Shown here piece by piece: positions 27,398 to 35,982 of a stretch of 64,000 bases of DNA. The position numbers and the translations under genes are program-made. This stretch comes from Photobacterium indicum. Its GTDB lineage: Bacteria > Pseudomonadota > Gammaproteobacteria > Enterobacterales > Vibrionaceae. Where the stretch lies: assembly GCF_003026215.1 (NCBI RefSeq), contig NZ_PYOC01000019.1, positions 20,070-84,069 on the forward strand, read 5' to 3'. The notes under the pieces were generated by a model that saw only the letters and a program-made list of their open reading frames with translations, did not search any database and was not told the origin of the DNA. Position 1 is the stretch's first letter, and the number at the start of each line of letters is the position of its first letter.

Positions 27398-28606
27398 TTA
27401 TCGTTCTACCTGTCCCATTGCACGCCTTAACAGCGGTGCTTTTAACGTATCAAAAAGATTCATAGCCATAAGCCCCGTGTTTCGACCAGCAACAAGAGGA
27501 AAACTATCATTCGCAAATACACTCACTAACCCTGCCGTCATCAATACAGTTGCTTGGCGATCAGGTATTCGACGTTGTCGATAACGGCTCAACACCGCCG
27601 CCTCACCAACATCTTCGTCTTGCTCAAAACTATTAACCACCTCTTCGGCTAATGTCATGACATCACGCAAGCCTAAATTAAAGCCTTGCCCTGCAATCGG
27701 ATGTAATGTCTGTGCGGCATTACCCACCACAGCCACACGGTGAGACGTTAACACTTCAGACTGGCGAAGTAATAACGGGTATGCAGCACGCTTACCTGTT
27801 TTAACGAGTTCACCCAAACGCCAACCAAACGTACTTTGTAATTCTGCTAAAAAGTGAGCGTCATCCCAGCTCATCACCGTTGATTGATATTCGGGCTTAA
27901 TACACCATACCAATGAGCTCCGCCCTTCCGACATTGGCAATAACGCCACTGGGCCATAGGGCGTAAAACGCTCAAAAGCACGCCCTTGGTGTGCTTGTGC
28001 TGTGGTAATGTTGGCAATAATCGCGACTTGCTCAAAGTCATGCTCACGTCGCCCAATCCCTAAGAGATCACAGCAACTCGAGAGTGCACCATCAGCAGTC
28101 ACTAATAATTTCGTTTGGATCTGCTCGCCAGAATCAAGACAAAGCGTCACATTTTGCTGAGTACGAGAAATATCAACAATCGAATCAGGGCAATATAGTG
28201 CTACATTATCTAAATCCTTTAGCTGCTGGTGAAACAACCCTCCAGCATCAGCTAGTTCAATGACATAGCCTAGCGCATCAACTGCTTGTTCTTCTGCATC
28301 GAGCCGTACAATACCGGCATGACCACGATCAGAAACATGAATGTGAGCGATAGGCGTAGCAACCGATGATAGCGTAGACCAAATACCAATTTTACTCAGT
28401 AAGCGGCTCGAGCCAAATGACACTGCAATACTACGCGCATCATAACCTGGGTGTTGGTCTATATTCGGTGTAACAGCTTCAACTACAGCAACACGTAATT
28501 GACGTTTAACGTCTCGTTCGCTACTAAGCTTGTTCAGTGCAATAGCAAGTGTCGCCCCCGCCATTGCCCCACCAGCAATCACTACATCATACTGCTTCAC
28601 ATTCAC
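27398..28606 (-). CDS. ubiH: 2-octaprenyl-6-methoxyphenol hydroxylase UbiH
   Basis: UbiH hydroxylates C6-side positions of the ubiquinone ring in aerobic synthesis. It shows VVIAGGAMAGATLAIAL for the ADP part of FAD (the third glycine replaced by alanine, as is common in UbiH), TADGALSSC in the middle, and NAAQTLHPIAGQGFNLGLRD late. That last motif has GNAAQ where most relatives have GDAAH, also seen in UbiH. It is followed immediately by ubiI and preceded by ygfB; pepP, which lies between ygfB and ubiH in E. coli, is missing. Confidence 0.93.
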   Translation of the reverse strand: MNVKQYDVVIAGGAMAGATLAIALNKLSSERDVKRQLRVAVVEAVTPNIDQHPGYDARSIAVSFGSSRLLSKIGIWSTLSSVATPIAHIHVSDRGHAGIVRLDAEEQAVDALGYVIELADAGGLFHQQLKDLDNVALYCPDSIVDISRTQQNVTLCLDSGEQIQTKLLVTADGALSSCCDLLGIGRREHDFEQVAIIANITTAQAHQGRAFERFTPYGPVALLPMSEGRSSLVWCIKPEYQSTVMSWDDAHFLAELQSTFGWRLGELVKTGKRAAYPLLLRQSEVLTSHRVAVVGNAAQTLHPIAGQGFNLGLRDVMTLAEEVVNSFEQDEDVGEAAVLSRYRQRRIPDRQATVLMTAGLVSVFANDSFPLVAGRNTGLMAMNLFDTLKAPLLRRAMGQVER

Positions 28607-28685
28607 TCCCTTAATTCACGCTATGGCTCTTCGCTATTGATGAATCTTCACTATTTATGAACCTAGTTATTTATGAAGCTAGCTA

Positions 28686-29354
28686 TTAATGTACTGTCGG
28701 TTTGTCATCTTGTTCTTTTTGAGCGATATCTTCAGGTGTACCAGCAACCGTTGGCAGTTCAACAGAACTTGGGCGTTCACCTAACTCAACTAAACAGGTC
28801 AAAACACACATAGGTACATGTTCAAGTACTTGCTCGAAAAATTCGGCTTGCTCGGCTAAGTCTTCATCTTCATCAATGCCCAGCAAAGCAATTTCTTGTA
28901 ACTCTGCCAGTACTTCATTCACTTCAGCTGAGAACTGCGTTTTATCTAACCCCATTAAACCTAAACCAGAAATAAAACTGCTAACCCATTCTGTTAGGGC
29001 TTCAGCGCGATCAACCAGATCAGTGTTCTCATCAGGGATCAGCAAAGTGAAGCTAAAGATGTTGTTCGTTAATTCAGATGCAGTCGAGGTAAAGACCGTG
29101 TGTGCCATACCGCTCAGTTCAGCGGTCGCTGCATCAAATACAGTACGTACAACGCCTTTAGCGCCATCAAGCAAGGGCTTGCCTTCATTAGCATAATCAG
29201 CAACAGGGCCTAACCAGTTATCGTCTTCTACGTTCAGACCGCCAGAAATCATTCCCGTCAGCAAACCATGAAGTTCTGATGGTGACACAGAAAAACCGTG
29301 TGTTTTTAATTCACTTTCAATCGCTTCAAAGGTGGGTAACTTCACTTCGTTCAT
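28686..29354 (-). CDS. ygfB: UPF0149 family protein YgfB
   Basis: YgfB belongs to the YecA/YgfB family; its biochemical role is not settled, though in Pseudomonas a relative affects an antibiotic-resistance regulator. The protein is mostly helical and acidic with the family features HGLLTGMISGG near the N-terminus and WVSSFISGLGLMG in the middle. The frame is open to 29408, but the ATG at 29354 gives MNEVKLPTFEAIESEL, the usual N-terminus, with AAGGT upstream. The result is 222 residues, some 30 longer than E. coli. It leads the ygfB-ubiH-ubiI operon and diverges from zapA. Confidence 0.9.
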   Translation of the reverse strand: MNEVKLPTFEAIESELKTHGFSVSPSELHGLLTGMISGGLNVEDDNWLGPVADYANEGKPLLDGAKGVVRTVFDAATAELSGMAHTVFTSTASELTNNIFSFTLLIPDENTDLVDRAEALTEWVSSFISGLGLMGLDKTQFSAEVNEVLAELQEIALLGIDEDEDLAEQAEFFEQVLEHVPMCVLTCLVELGERPSSVELPTVAGTPEDIAQKEQDDKPTVH

Positions 29355-29583
29355 GCGGCTTTTTACCTTATGTTCATTGGCGTCATCTATATTATGGTAT
29401 GCTACCACTTAGCCTTAAAACAGGCTAATACCCTTTATGTAAACCATCGACCATGTTTGTTGTTGTATTAGTTTGCAGCAGACTGGTTAATATCTGAATA
29501 GTTGACCTATATTCATCATAAAGCGTGATTAACAAGCTTGCATGTTGAAAGGGCTTTTTTTATATTGACCACCTATCGCAAGC

Positions 29584-29607
29584 AAAATGTTGACGTTACA
29601 GCATTTT
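29584..29607 (+). repeat. Inverted repeat in the zapA leader
   Basis: AAAATGTTG and CAGCATTTT pair with one G-U over a six-base loop, ending 23 bases before the zapA start codon. It may be a leader hairpin or an operator; function is unknown. Confidence 0.4.
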
Positions 29608-29630
29608 GGCACGGAGCAGATTAGAATTTT

Positions 29631-29933
29631 ATGAGTACTCAGGCAGTTGAAATTGAAGTTTTGGGCCGAAAGTTAAAGGTTAACTGTCCAGCAGGTCAGG
29701 AAGATGCATTGCGTGAAGCAGCAGCAGATTTTGACCAACGTCTAAAAGATATGTCTGAGCGCACTAAAGTGACAAATACCGAGCAACTTTTAATGTTTGC
29801 TGGATTGAATGTGTGCAATGAAATGCATTCAGAAAGAAAAGAACAGAAAGGCAACGCTTCTAATTTTTCAAATAGAATCAACCTATTAGCAGAAACTTTA
29901 GATAAAGCTTTGCAAAATCAACCAAAGCGTTGA
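29631..29933 (+). CDS. zapA: Cell division protein ZapA
   Basis: ZapA binds and bundles FtsZ at midcell. The 100-residue protein has the family start VEIEVLGRKLKVNCPAGQE and a C-terminal helix for coiled-coil dimerisation (NLLAETLDKALQ). It is followed within ten bases by the 6S RNA gene, the conserved zapA-ssrS-fau order. Confidence 0.96.
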   Translation: MSTQAVEIEVLGRKLKVNCPAGQEDALREAAADFDQRLKDMSERTKVTNTEQLLMFAGLNVCNEMHSERKEQKGNASNFSNRINLLAETLDKALQNQPKR

Positions 29934-29941
29934 TAATGAAT

Positions 29942-30120
29942 TGACCCTAGGGTGTACGTCAGTGTGTCAACGTCCCCGAGCCGATAAGCAAATAACCCGG
30001 ATCAGCTTTTATTAGCTATTGTGCAAGCTCAGCTAGACTGAGAAGCCTGCGGCTAATGTTGCTGAACCACCTTGAACATCTGGTTCAAGGGCCTAGATGC
30101 GCAACGGCACCTTGGGGCAT
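29942..30120 (+). ncRNA. ssrS: 6S RNA (SsrS)
   Basis: 6S RNA mimics an open promoter and sequesters sigma-70 RNA polymerase in stationary phase. The ends close as a stem (CCCTAGGGTG with CACCTTGGGG, ten pairs with G-U). The conserved GTCCCCGAGCCGAT block follows the 5' end, GAGAAGCCTGCGGCT lies centrally, and the CACCTTGAAC...GGTTCAAGGG hairpin lies in the 3' half, all as in E. coli 6S RNA. The zapA-ssrS-fau order confirms it. Exact ends are estimated from the closing stem. Confidence 0.95.
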
Positions 30121-30212
30121 ACCGCCTTTTACTATGAGCAACGATCTGAGTGTCTTTACTCTTATCTGATTTTACCCTCTAGCATCGAACAACCTCAGTC
30201 ATTGGATGACCC

Positions 30213-30818
30213 ATGAGTTCACCTGTTCAGCAACCAGCATCACCTCGGCAGCAGATACGCCAGCACATTCGGCAAGCTCGCCGTGCATTATCCAAAGATG
30301 AGCAGCACACAGCAAGCCAACAGCTTTTGTCGCAATTCAAACAATTGTCTTATATATCTTCAGCACAACACATCGCTTTATATCTTGCTAACGACGGCGA
30401 AATAGATACGCTCCCGTTAATACAGTGGTTATGGCAACAAGAAAAATCCGTCTACTTACCGGTACTCCACCCTTTCAGCCAAGGGCATTTATTGTTTTTG
30501 CATTACACCGCTCAAACTCACATGACGACGAATAAATACCAGATTAAAGAACCCGTGCTCGATGTCCGCCTTGTAAAGCCAGTTCCTGAACTTAATATTA
30601 TTTTTACCCCTTTGGTCGCATTCGATAAAACAGGTCAACGACTAGGCATGGGCGGAGGATATTATGATCGTACACTTTCTTCTTGGCATAACCACAAAAC
30701 GGGACCTCGCCCTATTGGCTTGGCACACAATTGCCAACAGGTAAATAGCCTGCCTCATGAAGCATGGGATGTCCCCTTACCTGACATCATTACGCCATCG
30801 GGCCATTTTAATTGGTAA
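30213..30818 (+). CDS. fau: 5-formyltetrahydrofolate cyclo-ligase
   Basis: This enzyme converts 5-formyl-THF to 5,10-methenyl-THF using ATP. The 201-residue protein has the N-terminal RQQIRQHIRQARRALS and the family signature GQRLGMGGGYYDRTL near residue 145. It lies directly behind 6S RNA; in E. coli ssrS and this gene (ygfA) are cotranscribed and linked to persister formation. Confidence 0.95.
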   Translation: MSSPVQQPASPRQQIRQHIRQARRALSKDEQHTASQQLLSQFKQLSYISSAQHIALYLANDGEIDTLPLIQWLWQQEKSVYLPVLHPFSQGHLLFLHYTAQTHMTTNKYQIKEPVLDVRLVKPVPELNIIFTPLVAFDKTGQRLGMGGGYYDRTLSSWHNHKTGPRPIGLAHNCQQVNSLPHEAWDVPLPDIITPSGHFNW

Positions 30819-30897
30819 CCGTTTCCTCCAAATCTGTCGGAAAAATCATCACAAACAAGAATTAGCTGCCCTTCTCTCAGAGTAAAAAGCTTACACA

Positions 30898-30913
30898 ACG
30901 CAAACGTTTGGCT
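30898..30913. promoter_or_regulatory. PurR/LacI-family-like operator between fau and rpiA
   Basis: ACGCAAACGTTTGGCT matches the PurR consensus (ANGCAANCGNTTNCNT) at all fixed positions but one. A LacI-family regulator is likely; which gene it controls is not clear, and it lies about 110 bases before the rpiA promoter. Confidence 0.5.
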
Positions 30914-31006
30914 TTTTATGTGCCACAACTGAACCGCTAAACATTTGTTATTCATAGATTTATGCTTTTTGTTTTTAAAAACAAAGATCTCAGTCAAAAA
31001 AATCTC

Positions 31007-31035
31007 CTGACGAGCCATATACTCTTCGCTATAAT
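31007..31035 (+). promoter_or_regulatory. Sigma-70 promoter of rpiA
   Basis: CTGACG and TATAAT are separated by 17 bases. Transcription would start about 50 bases before the rpiA ATG, which has an AGGAGA ribosome site. Confidence 0.8.
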
Positions 31036-31090
31036 CAGCGCTCTGATTGGATCAGATAACTGTTCAGTTTGGTATTACTAGGAGAAAGGC

Positions 31091-31750
31091 ATGACACAAG
31101 ATGAAATGAAGAAAGCTGCTGGCTGGGCTGCACTGGAATACGTGACTAAAGGTAGCATTGTGGGTGTGGGTACAGGCTCAACTGTTAATCACTTCATCGA
31201 TGCACTAGAAACACGTAAAGAAGAAATCAAAGGTGCTGTTTCAAGTTCTGTTGCGTCTACTGAACGTCTAGAAAAGCTGGGCATTACTGTATTTGATGCA
31301 AACGAAGTTGCTGGGTTAGATATCTATGTCGATGGCGCTGATGAAATCAACGCTGAATACGACATGATCAAAGGTGGCGGTGCCGCTTTAACGCGTGAAA
31401 AAATCGTAGCAGCCATTTCTGATAAGTTCATTTGTATTGTTGATGACACTAAACAAGTCGATGTTTTAGGTCAGTTCCCATTACCAGTTGAAGTCATTCC
31501 AATGGCTCGTTCTTTCATTGGTCGCGAACTTGTTAAGCTTGGCGGTGATCCTGAATACCGTGAAGGTGTGGTTACTGATAACGGTAATATCATCATTGAT
31601 GTGCACAACATGGCGATCACTGATGCAAAAGACATGGAAAAGAAAATCAATGCCCTGCCTGGCGTTGTAACTGTGGGTCTATTTGCTGCCCGTGGCGCTG
31701 ACGTTCTATTGGTTGGTGCACCTGAAGGTGTAAGAAAATTTGAAAAATAA
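31091..31750 (+). CDS. rpiA: Ribose-5-phosphate isomerase A
   Basis: RpiA interconverts ribose 5-phosphate and ribulose 5-phosphate in the pentose phosphate pathway. The 219-residue protein (E. coli 219) has the phosphate-binding GVGTGSTVNHFI, the catalytic DGADEINAEYDMIKGGGAALTREKI and VDDTK. It has its own promoter and terminator and stands before serA on the same strand, both orientation and neighbours being conserved in the wider family. Confidence 0.98.
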   Translation: MTQDEMKKAAGWAALEYVTKGSIVGVGTGSTVNHFIDALETRKEEIKGAVSSSVASTERLEKLGITVFDANEVAGLDIYVDGADEINAEYDMIKGGGAALTREKIVAAISDKFICIVDDTKQVDVLGQFPLPVEVIPMARSFIGRELVKLGGDPEYREGVVTDNGNIIIDVHNMAITDAKDMEKKINALPGVVTVGLFAARGADVLLVGAPEGVRKFEK

Positions 31751-31784
31751 TTGCGCGTAACTCAGCACTAACGTTATTTCCTTA

Positions 31785-31812
31785 CAAAACGGCATAATAT
31801 ATGCCGTTTTTT
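31785..31812 (+). terminator. rpiA terminator
   Basis: AAAACGGCATA and TATGCCGTTTTTT form a strong stem with a T-run, 35 bases after the stop. Confidence 0.93.
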
Positions 31813-31886
31813 ATTATCTATTTCGTAATATTCTTACCCTTATTGCTCATTTTTTGATACTTTAATAAACAGTATGTAGCACTTTT

Positions 31887-31959
31887 TTGAGTGTAAGCTC
31901 AAGCTACTGGTGTGCAGGAAAGGGATATCCGCAACCGCTATAGGCCACAATTCCCTTTC
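31887..31959 (+). repeat. Possible structured leader upstream of serA
   Basis: A small hairpin (TTGAG/CTCAA) is followed by GAAAGGGA (31918-31925) that pairs exactly with TCCCTTTC (31952-31959). This lies about 50 bases before the serA start. It resembles no riboswitch I can name. Confidence 0.4.
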
Positions 31960-32011
31960 ACTTAATCAGTACGCTTTGATCCCTTACTCATGTTTTTAAG
32001 GAAGAGAACCA

Positions 32012-33241
32012 ATGGCTAAAGTTTCACTGGATAAAGAAAAGATTAAAGTTCTTTTATTAGAAGGTTTACACCCTTCTAGTTTAGAGGTTTTACAGCAAGC
32101 CGGTTATACCAATATTGAGTACCATAAAGGCTCACTTGCAGGTGAAGAGCTGCTTGAAGCGATCAAAGATGCACATTTCGTTGGTATTCGTTCCCGTACT
32201 CAGCTTACTGAAGAAGTCTTTAACGCTGCCAAAAAACTTACTGCTGTTGGTTGTTTCTGTATTGGTACAAACCAAGTTGACCTGACTGCTGCCAGCAAGC
32301 ATGGTATCCCTGTCTTTAATGCCCCATTTTCTAATACACGAAGTGTTGCTGAGTTAGTACTTGGTGAAATACTTCTACTTGTTCGTGGTATTCCAGAAAA
32401 AAATGCCAAAGCACACCGTGGTGAATGGCTGAAATCAGCAGATAATTCTTTCGAAGCACGTGGTAAGCGTCTAGGTATCGTGGGTTATGGTCATATTGGT
32501 ACTCAGCTGGGTATTTTGGCTGAAAACCTTGGTATGCGAGTGTACTACTACGATATTGAAAATAAGCTATCACTGGGTAATGCAACCCAAATTAGTACCA
32601 TGTCTGAACTACTGAATAAGTGTGATGTAATCAGCTTACATGTACCTGAAACACCTGATACACAAGATATGATGGGCGCAGAAGAGTTTGCACGTATGAA
32701 GCCAGGTTCAATTTTCATTAACGCAGCCCGTGGTACGGTTGTTGATATTGATGCTTTATGTGGTGCACTAGAAAGTAAACACCTCGCTGGCGCCGCTATT
32801 GATGTATTCCCGACCGAACCAAAGACCAACAGCGATCCATTTTATTCGCCACTAGCCCAATTCGATAATGTTCTGCTTACACCGCACATTGGTGGTTCAA
32901 CTCAAGAGGCACAAGAAAATATCGGTGTTGAAGTTGCAGGTAAGATTGTGAAGTACTCAGATAATGGTTCTACCTTGTCTGCTGTTGGCTTCCCTGAAGT
33001 ATCATTACCTGAGCACCGTGATTGTTCTCGTTTGTTACATATTCACGAAAACCGTCCGGGTATTTTGAACCAAATAACGACTATTTTTGCATCTGAAGGA
33101 ATCAACATTGCTGCTCAATACCTACAAACTGGTGCTGAGGTTGGTTATGTGGTTATTGATGTTGAAATTGAACGAGCAGAAGAAGCACTAGAAAAGTTAA
33201 AAGCGATCGAAGGGACTATTCGTGCACGTATTTTGCACTAA
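32012..33241 (+). CDS. serA: D-3-phosphoglycerate dehydrogenase
   Basis: SerA oxidises 3-phosphoglycerate, the first step of serine synthesis, and is inhibited by serine. The 409-residue protein (E. coli 410) has the NAD-binding GIVGYGHIGTQLG near residue 155, catalytic ARGTVVD and LTPHIGGST segments, and a C-terminal ACT domain (about 338-409; HENRPGILNQI) that binds serine. A GGAAGAG ribosome site precedes the ATG, and a strong terminator follows. Confidence 0.98.
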   Translation: MAKVSLDKEKIKVLLLEGLHPSSLEVLQQAGYTNIEYHKGSLAGEELLEAIKDAHFVGIRSRTQLTEEVFNAAKKLTAVGCFCIGTNQVDLTAASKHGIPVFNAPFSNTRSVAELVLGEILLLVRGIPEKNAKAHRGEWLKSADNSFEARGKRLGIVGYGHIGTQLGILAENLGMRVYYYDIENKLSLGNATQISTMSELLNKCDVISLHVPETPDTQDMMGAEEFARMKPGSIFINAARGTVVDIDALCGALESKHLAGAAIDVFPTEPKTNSDPFYSPLAQFDNVLLTPHIGGSTQEAQENIGVEVAGKIVKYSDNGSTLSAVGFPEVSLPEHRDCSRLLHIHENRPGILNQITTIFASEGINIAAQYLQTGAEVGYVVIDVEIERAEEALEKLKAIEGTIRARILH

Positions 33242-33295
33242 GTTCTGAGTAAATAGATATCTGCTGATATTCTAATTTCAGGATAATCAGACACT

Positions 33296-33324
33296 AAAAA
33301 GGAGAACGTCGAGTTCTCCTTTTT
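33296..33324 (+). terminator. serA terminator
   Basis: AAAAAGGAGAAC and GTTCTCCTTTTT form a 12-bp stem with a five-base loop and T-run, 55 bases after serA. Confidence 0.93.
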
Positions 33325-33328
33325 ATTT

Positions 33329-33398
33329 ATACCAATCTGGATAAGTAAATAGTCATAAATTTGCGCAAGAATGAACAGGTACTTATTTAGGTTAGTAT
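33329..33398. repeat. 70-bp inverted repeat with ATACCAAT-type ends
   Basis: ATACCAATCTGGATAAGTA on the left matches the reverse complement of TACTTATTTAGGTTAGTAT on the right at 15 of 19 positions. It lies between serA and yggE directly behind the terminator. Short palindromes with ATACCAAT ends recur elsewhere in this window (46050-46065). Confidence 0.5.
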
Positions 33399-33404
33399 TA
33401 TATA

Positions 33405-34106
33405 TTACTCTTCTAGCCTAAAGACCACTTCAACACGATCTCGAATGGTGATCTGAGAATCTTGATAAGACGCTTCAGTATTCGCTCCAGAATCCATCGC
33501 CATTGCACGCATCATCACAGGGCGTACCATTGATGGCTGGTAGTTAATCTTCCATACCCCATCAATTTTTTCACCAAAGCCCGCAGCCAAGGATTTCGCT
33601 TTCGCTTGCGCATCTTTAATTGCCGCAAGGCGTGCTTGTTCAGCAAACTCTGCTTCATTACTCACTTTAAGCTGAATATTATTGATCCCATTAATACCAT
33701 CACCTAATGCACCGTCTAGATAAGTATTAAGATTTTCTAATTTTTTCACTGTCACGGTTACATTGCGGCTAGCACGGTAACCCGTTAATTCAGGCTTTTG
33801 ATCTTTCGGGTAATGATATTGTGGGTTAAGGCGAATGTTAGCACTTTCAATATCACTACGTTCTACACCCGCTTTCTTTAAGCGCTCATTAAATGCTGTT
33901 ACCGCTTTATCTACCGCTTGTTTGGCTTCTTTGGCGGTTGGACGTATTTCTGTTACTTCAACAGAAAACACAGCTATATCAGGTTGAGCAATCACTTCAC
34001 CGACACCTGTTGTTTCAAGGTGTGGAAAACTGACATCAGCAGCCATCGCGCCTGCAGAAATGAATGAACTCGTGCCTAAAACAACTGCCAGTAAATGCTT
34101 CTTCAT
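33405..34106 (-). CDS. yggE: SIMPL/DUF541 domain periplasmic protein YggE
   Basis: YggE-type proteins are periplasmic; the E. coli protein has been linked to lower oxidative stress, but the molecular role is unknown. The 233-residue protein has a signal peptide (MKKHLLAVVLGTSSFISAGAMAA, cleavage after AMA at about 22) and the SIMPL domain with GVGEVIAQPDIAVFSVEV and YRASRNVTVTVKKLENL. The argP-yggE-argO-mscS-fbaA vicinity matches E. coli. Confidence 0.9.
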   Translation of the reverse strand: MKKHLLAVVLGTSSFISAGAMAADVSFPHLETTGVGEVIAQPDIAVFSVEVTEIRPTAKEAKQAVDKAVTAFNERLKKAGVERSDIESANIRLNPQYHYPKDQKPELTGYRASRNVTVTVKKLENLNTYLDGALGDGINGINNIQLKVSNEAEFAEQARLAAIKDAQAKAKSLAAGFGEKIDGVWKINYQPSMVRPVMMRAMAMDSGANTEASYQDSQITIRDRVEVVFRLEE

Positions 34107-34290
34107 TCTGATTTCCTATTGATTAATTTACGTTTCAATTATTTGTTCTTATGTATTCGACAACAAGATAACTAAAAAAATCCCGGCAGTTCCTATTTTT
34201 ATGCACGTTGTTTTATTTGTAAATTAGTGTCAATACAATCGCTTAAAAATAGAGCTAAGTAGCCAACCATACCTCAAAATAAATATGTCA

Positions 34291-35193
34291 CTATTGCGGT
34301 AAAACCTGTCGAGCATACTGAATTAAACGTTCTGATAATTCGGTTAACACACCGCTTTCTAATGCCCAATGATGCCAATACAAGTTACGCACCAAAGAAA
34401 GCTCAGGTGTAACATTAACGAGATCTCCGCGATCAAGCTCTCTCTGGATCTGCACTTCTGGGATCAAGCAATATGCGATCCCTTCCGTGGCGATCCGCAC
34501 AAATGCTTCAGAGGATCTTACTGTGTGTTTCATCACGCTACCGATAGGTAAATTAAAATATTGCTGCACAAACACTTCATGCATATCATCATGATGATCA
34601 AACACAACCCCAGGGGCTGATACTAAGTTAGTCTGGGTAACCCCATTCGAAAAATATTTTTGCTGAAAATCTGGACTTGCGACACATAAGTAATTCATTC
34701 GTCCAAGATAATCAGCCACACATCCTGGTATTACCCCTGCCTCCATACTGATCGCCCCAACAACTTCCCCACTACGCAACTTATCTAAGGTACGAGCTTC
34801 ATCTTCGACCAATAAGTTCAGTTCGATAAAGCGCGATTTTAATAGTGGGCTTAATGCTGGTAACAACCATGTTGCCAAACTATCGGCATTTGTCGCCAAT
34901 GCAACCGATAGTGGTTGGCTAATATCATCTGGTGTGATTTCTGGCAGGACTTCTTGCTCTAATAACCTTACTCGGCGATATAAACCCAATAGCTTCTGCC
35001 CTGCCGCCGTCGGTCTGGGTGGTTGCTCTCTGACTAACAGAGGTTGTGCCATCAGCTTCTCAAGTTGCTTAATCCGCTGAGACACTGCCGATTGGGTAAT
35101 ACATAACTTCTCTGCTGCTCGTTCAAAGCCACGCTGGGCGATCACAGCATCCAACGCTGCTACCCAACGATAATCGACTCCTCGCATAGCCAT
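34291..35193 (-). CDS. argP: LysR-type regulator ArgP (IciA)
   Basis: ArgP activates argO and several lysine-related genes, with arginine and lysine as effectors. The 300-residue protein shows the characteristic start GVDYRWVAALDAVIAQRGFERAAEKLCITQSAVSQRIKQLE (helix-turn-helix over residues 5-62) and a typical effector domain. It diverges from argO, its known target, with a palindrome between them. The start is taken at 35193; the next ATG (35187) also keeps MRGVDYRW. Confidence 0.95.
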   Translation of the reverse strand: MAMRGVDYRWVAALDAVIAQRGFERAAEKLCITQSAVSQRIKQLEKLMAQPLLVREQPPRPTAAGQKLLGLYRRVRLLEQEVLPEITPDDISQPLSVALATNADSLATWLLPALSPLLKSRFIELNLLVEDEARTLDKLRSGEVVGAISMEAGVIPGCVADYLGRMNYLCVASPDFQQKYFSNGVTQTNLVSAPGVVFDHHDDMHEVFVQQYFNLPIGSVMKHTVRSSEAFVRIATEGIAYCLIPEVQIQRELDRGDLVNVTPELSLVRNLYWHHWALESGVLTELSERLIQYARQVLPQ

Positions 35194-35234
35194 CGCTCCT
35201 TTTTAATATCATGACTCAACATCAAAACTATTAC

Positions 35235-35249
35235 ATTAGAAACTCTAAT
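35235..35249. promoter_or_regulatory. Possible ArgP operator
   Basis: ATTAGA and TCTAAT form an exact interrupted palindrome (three-base spacer) within the argP/argO divergent region, about 100 bases before argO. LysR-type regulators bind such dyads. The link to ArgP is positional. Confidence 0.45.
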
Positions 35250-35346
35250 AATCCATAAGTTTTATTAGTTGTACTTAACATAAAGCCAGAGAGTAAACTT
35301 TCACCATCAAATATTTCTCAACGATACAATTTAAAGGCAACCTAAT

Positions 35347-35982
35347 ATGAATGTTTGGGTTTTATTGCAAGGGTTTGGATTAGGCGCAAGCATGATCATT
35401 CCAATAGGTGCACAGAATGCTTATGTACTAAATCAGGGGATTAAACGTAATCATCATTTAACAACGGCGACAATTTGCAGTGTATGTGATGTGCTGTTTA
35501 TTAGCTTAGGGATATTTGGCGGTGGTGCGCTGTTAGCAAGTAATGAAGTCTTACTTTTTACTGTCACCATTGGCGGTATTTTGTTTTTACTCTTTTATGG
35601 CTGCATGTCTTTAAAAAGTGCACGACAAAATACACAACCAGAACAACAACACACGCAAACAATTCCCCATGGTCGCCGTGCCGTTATTCTTGGCGCATTA
35701 GCCGTTACGGTATTAAACCCACATTTATATTTAGATACTGTTGTTATTCTGGGTTCTATTGGCGGGCAGTTCGAAGGCAGTGATCGTATCGCGTTTGCAG
35801 TTGGTACTATCTTAGCGTCTTTCGTATGGTTTTATAGCTTATCTGTGGGTGCTGCAAAATTAGCCCCTACACTGTCAAAACCTAAGGTAAAAGCAGGTAT
35901 TGATATTGCAGTTGCAGCCATGATGTTTTTCATCGCAGGGCACTTGATTACAGAATTATGGAGTAACTATGTCATTAAGTAA
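35347..35982 (+). CDS. argO: Arginine exporter ArgO
   Basis: ArgO is an LysE-superfamily exporter of arginine (and canavanine). The 211-residue protein has five to six membrane helices and the family start GLGASMIIPIGAQNAYVLNQGIKR. It also has the conserved LNPHLYLDTVVILGS. It is divergent from argP, which supports ArgP control. The next gene starts inside its 3' end. Confidence 0.94.
   Translation: MNVWVLLQGFGLGASMIIPIGAQNAYVLNQGIKRNHHLTTATICSVCDVLFISLGIFGGGALLASNEVLLFTVTIGGILFLLFYGCMSLKSARQNTQPEQQHTQTIPHGRRAVILGALAVTVLNPHLYLDTVVILGSIGGQFEGSDRIAFAVGTILASFVWFYSLSVGAAKLAPTLSKPKVKAGIDIAVAAMMFFIAGHLITELWSNYVIK

Noticed and set aside
30755..31018. 87-codon minus-strand frame between fau and rpiA
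   Set aside because: It overlaps the 3' end of fau and the rpiA promoter zone, with no ribosome site or recognisable domain.
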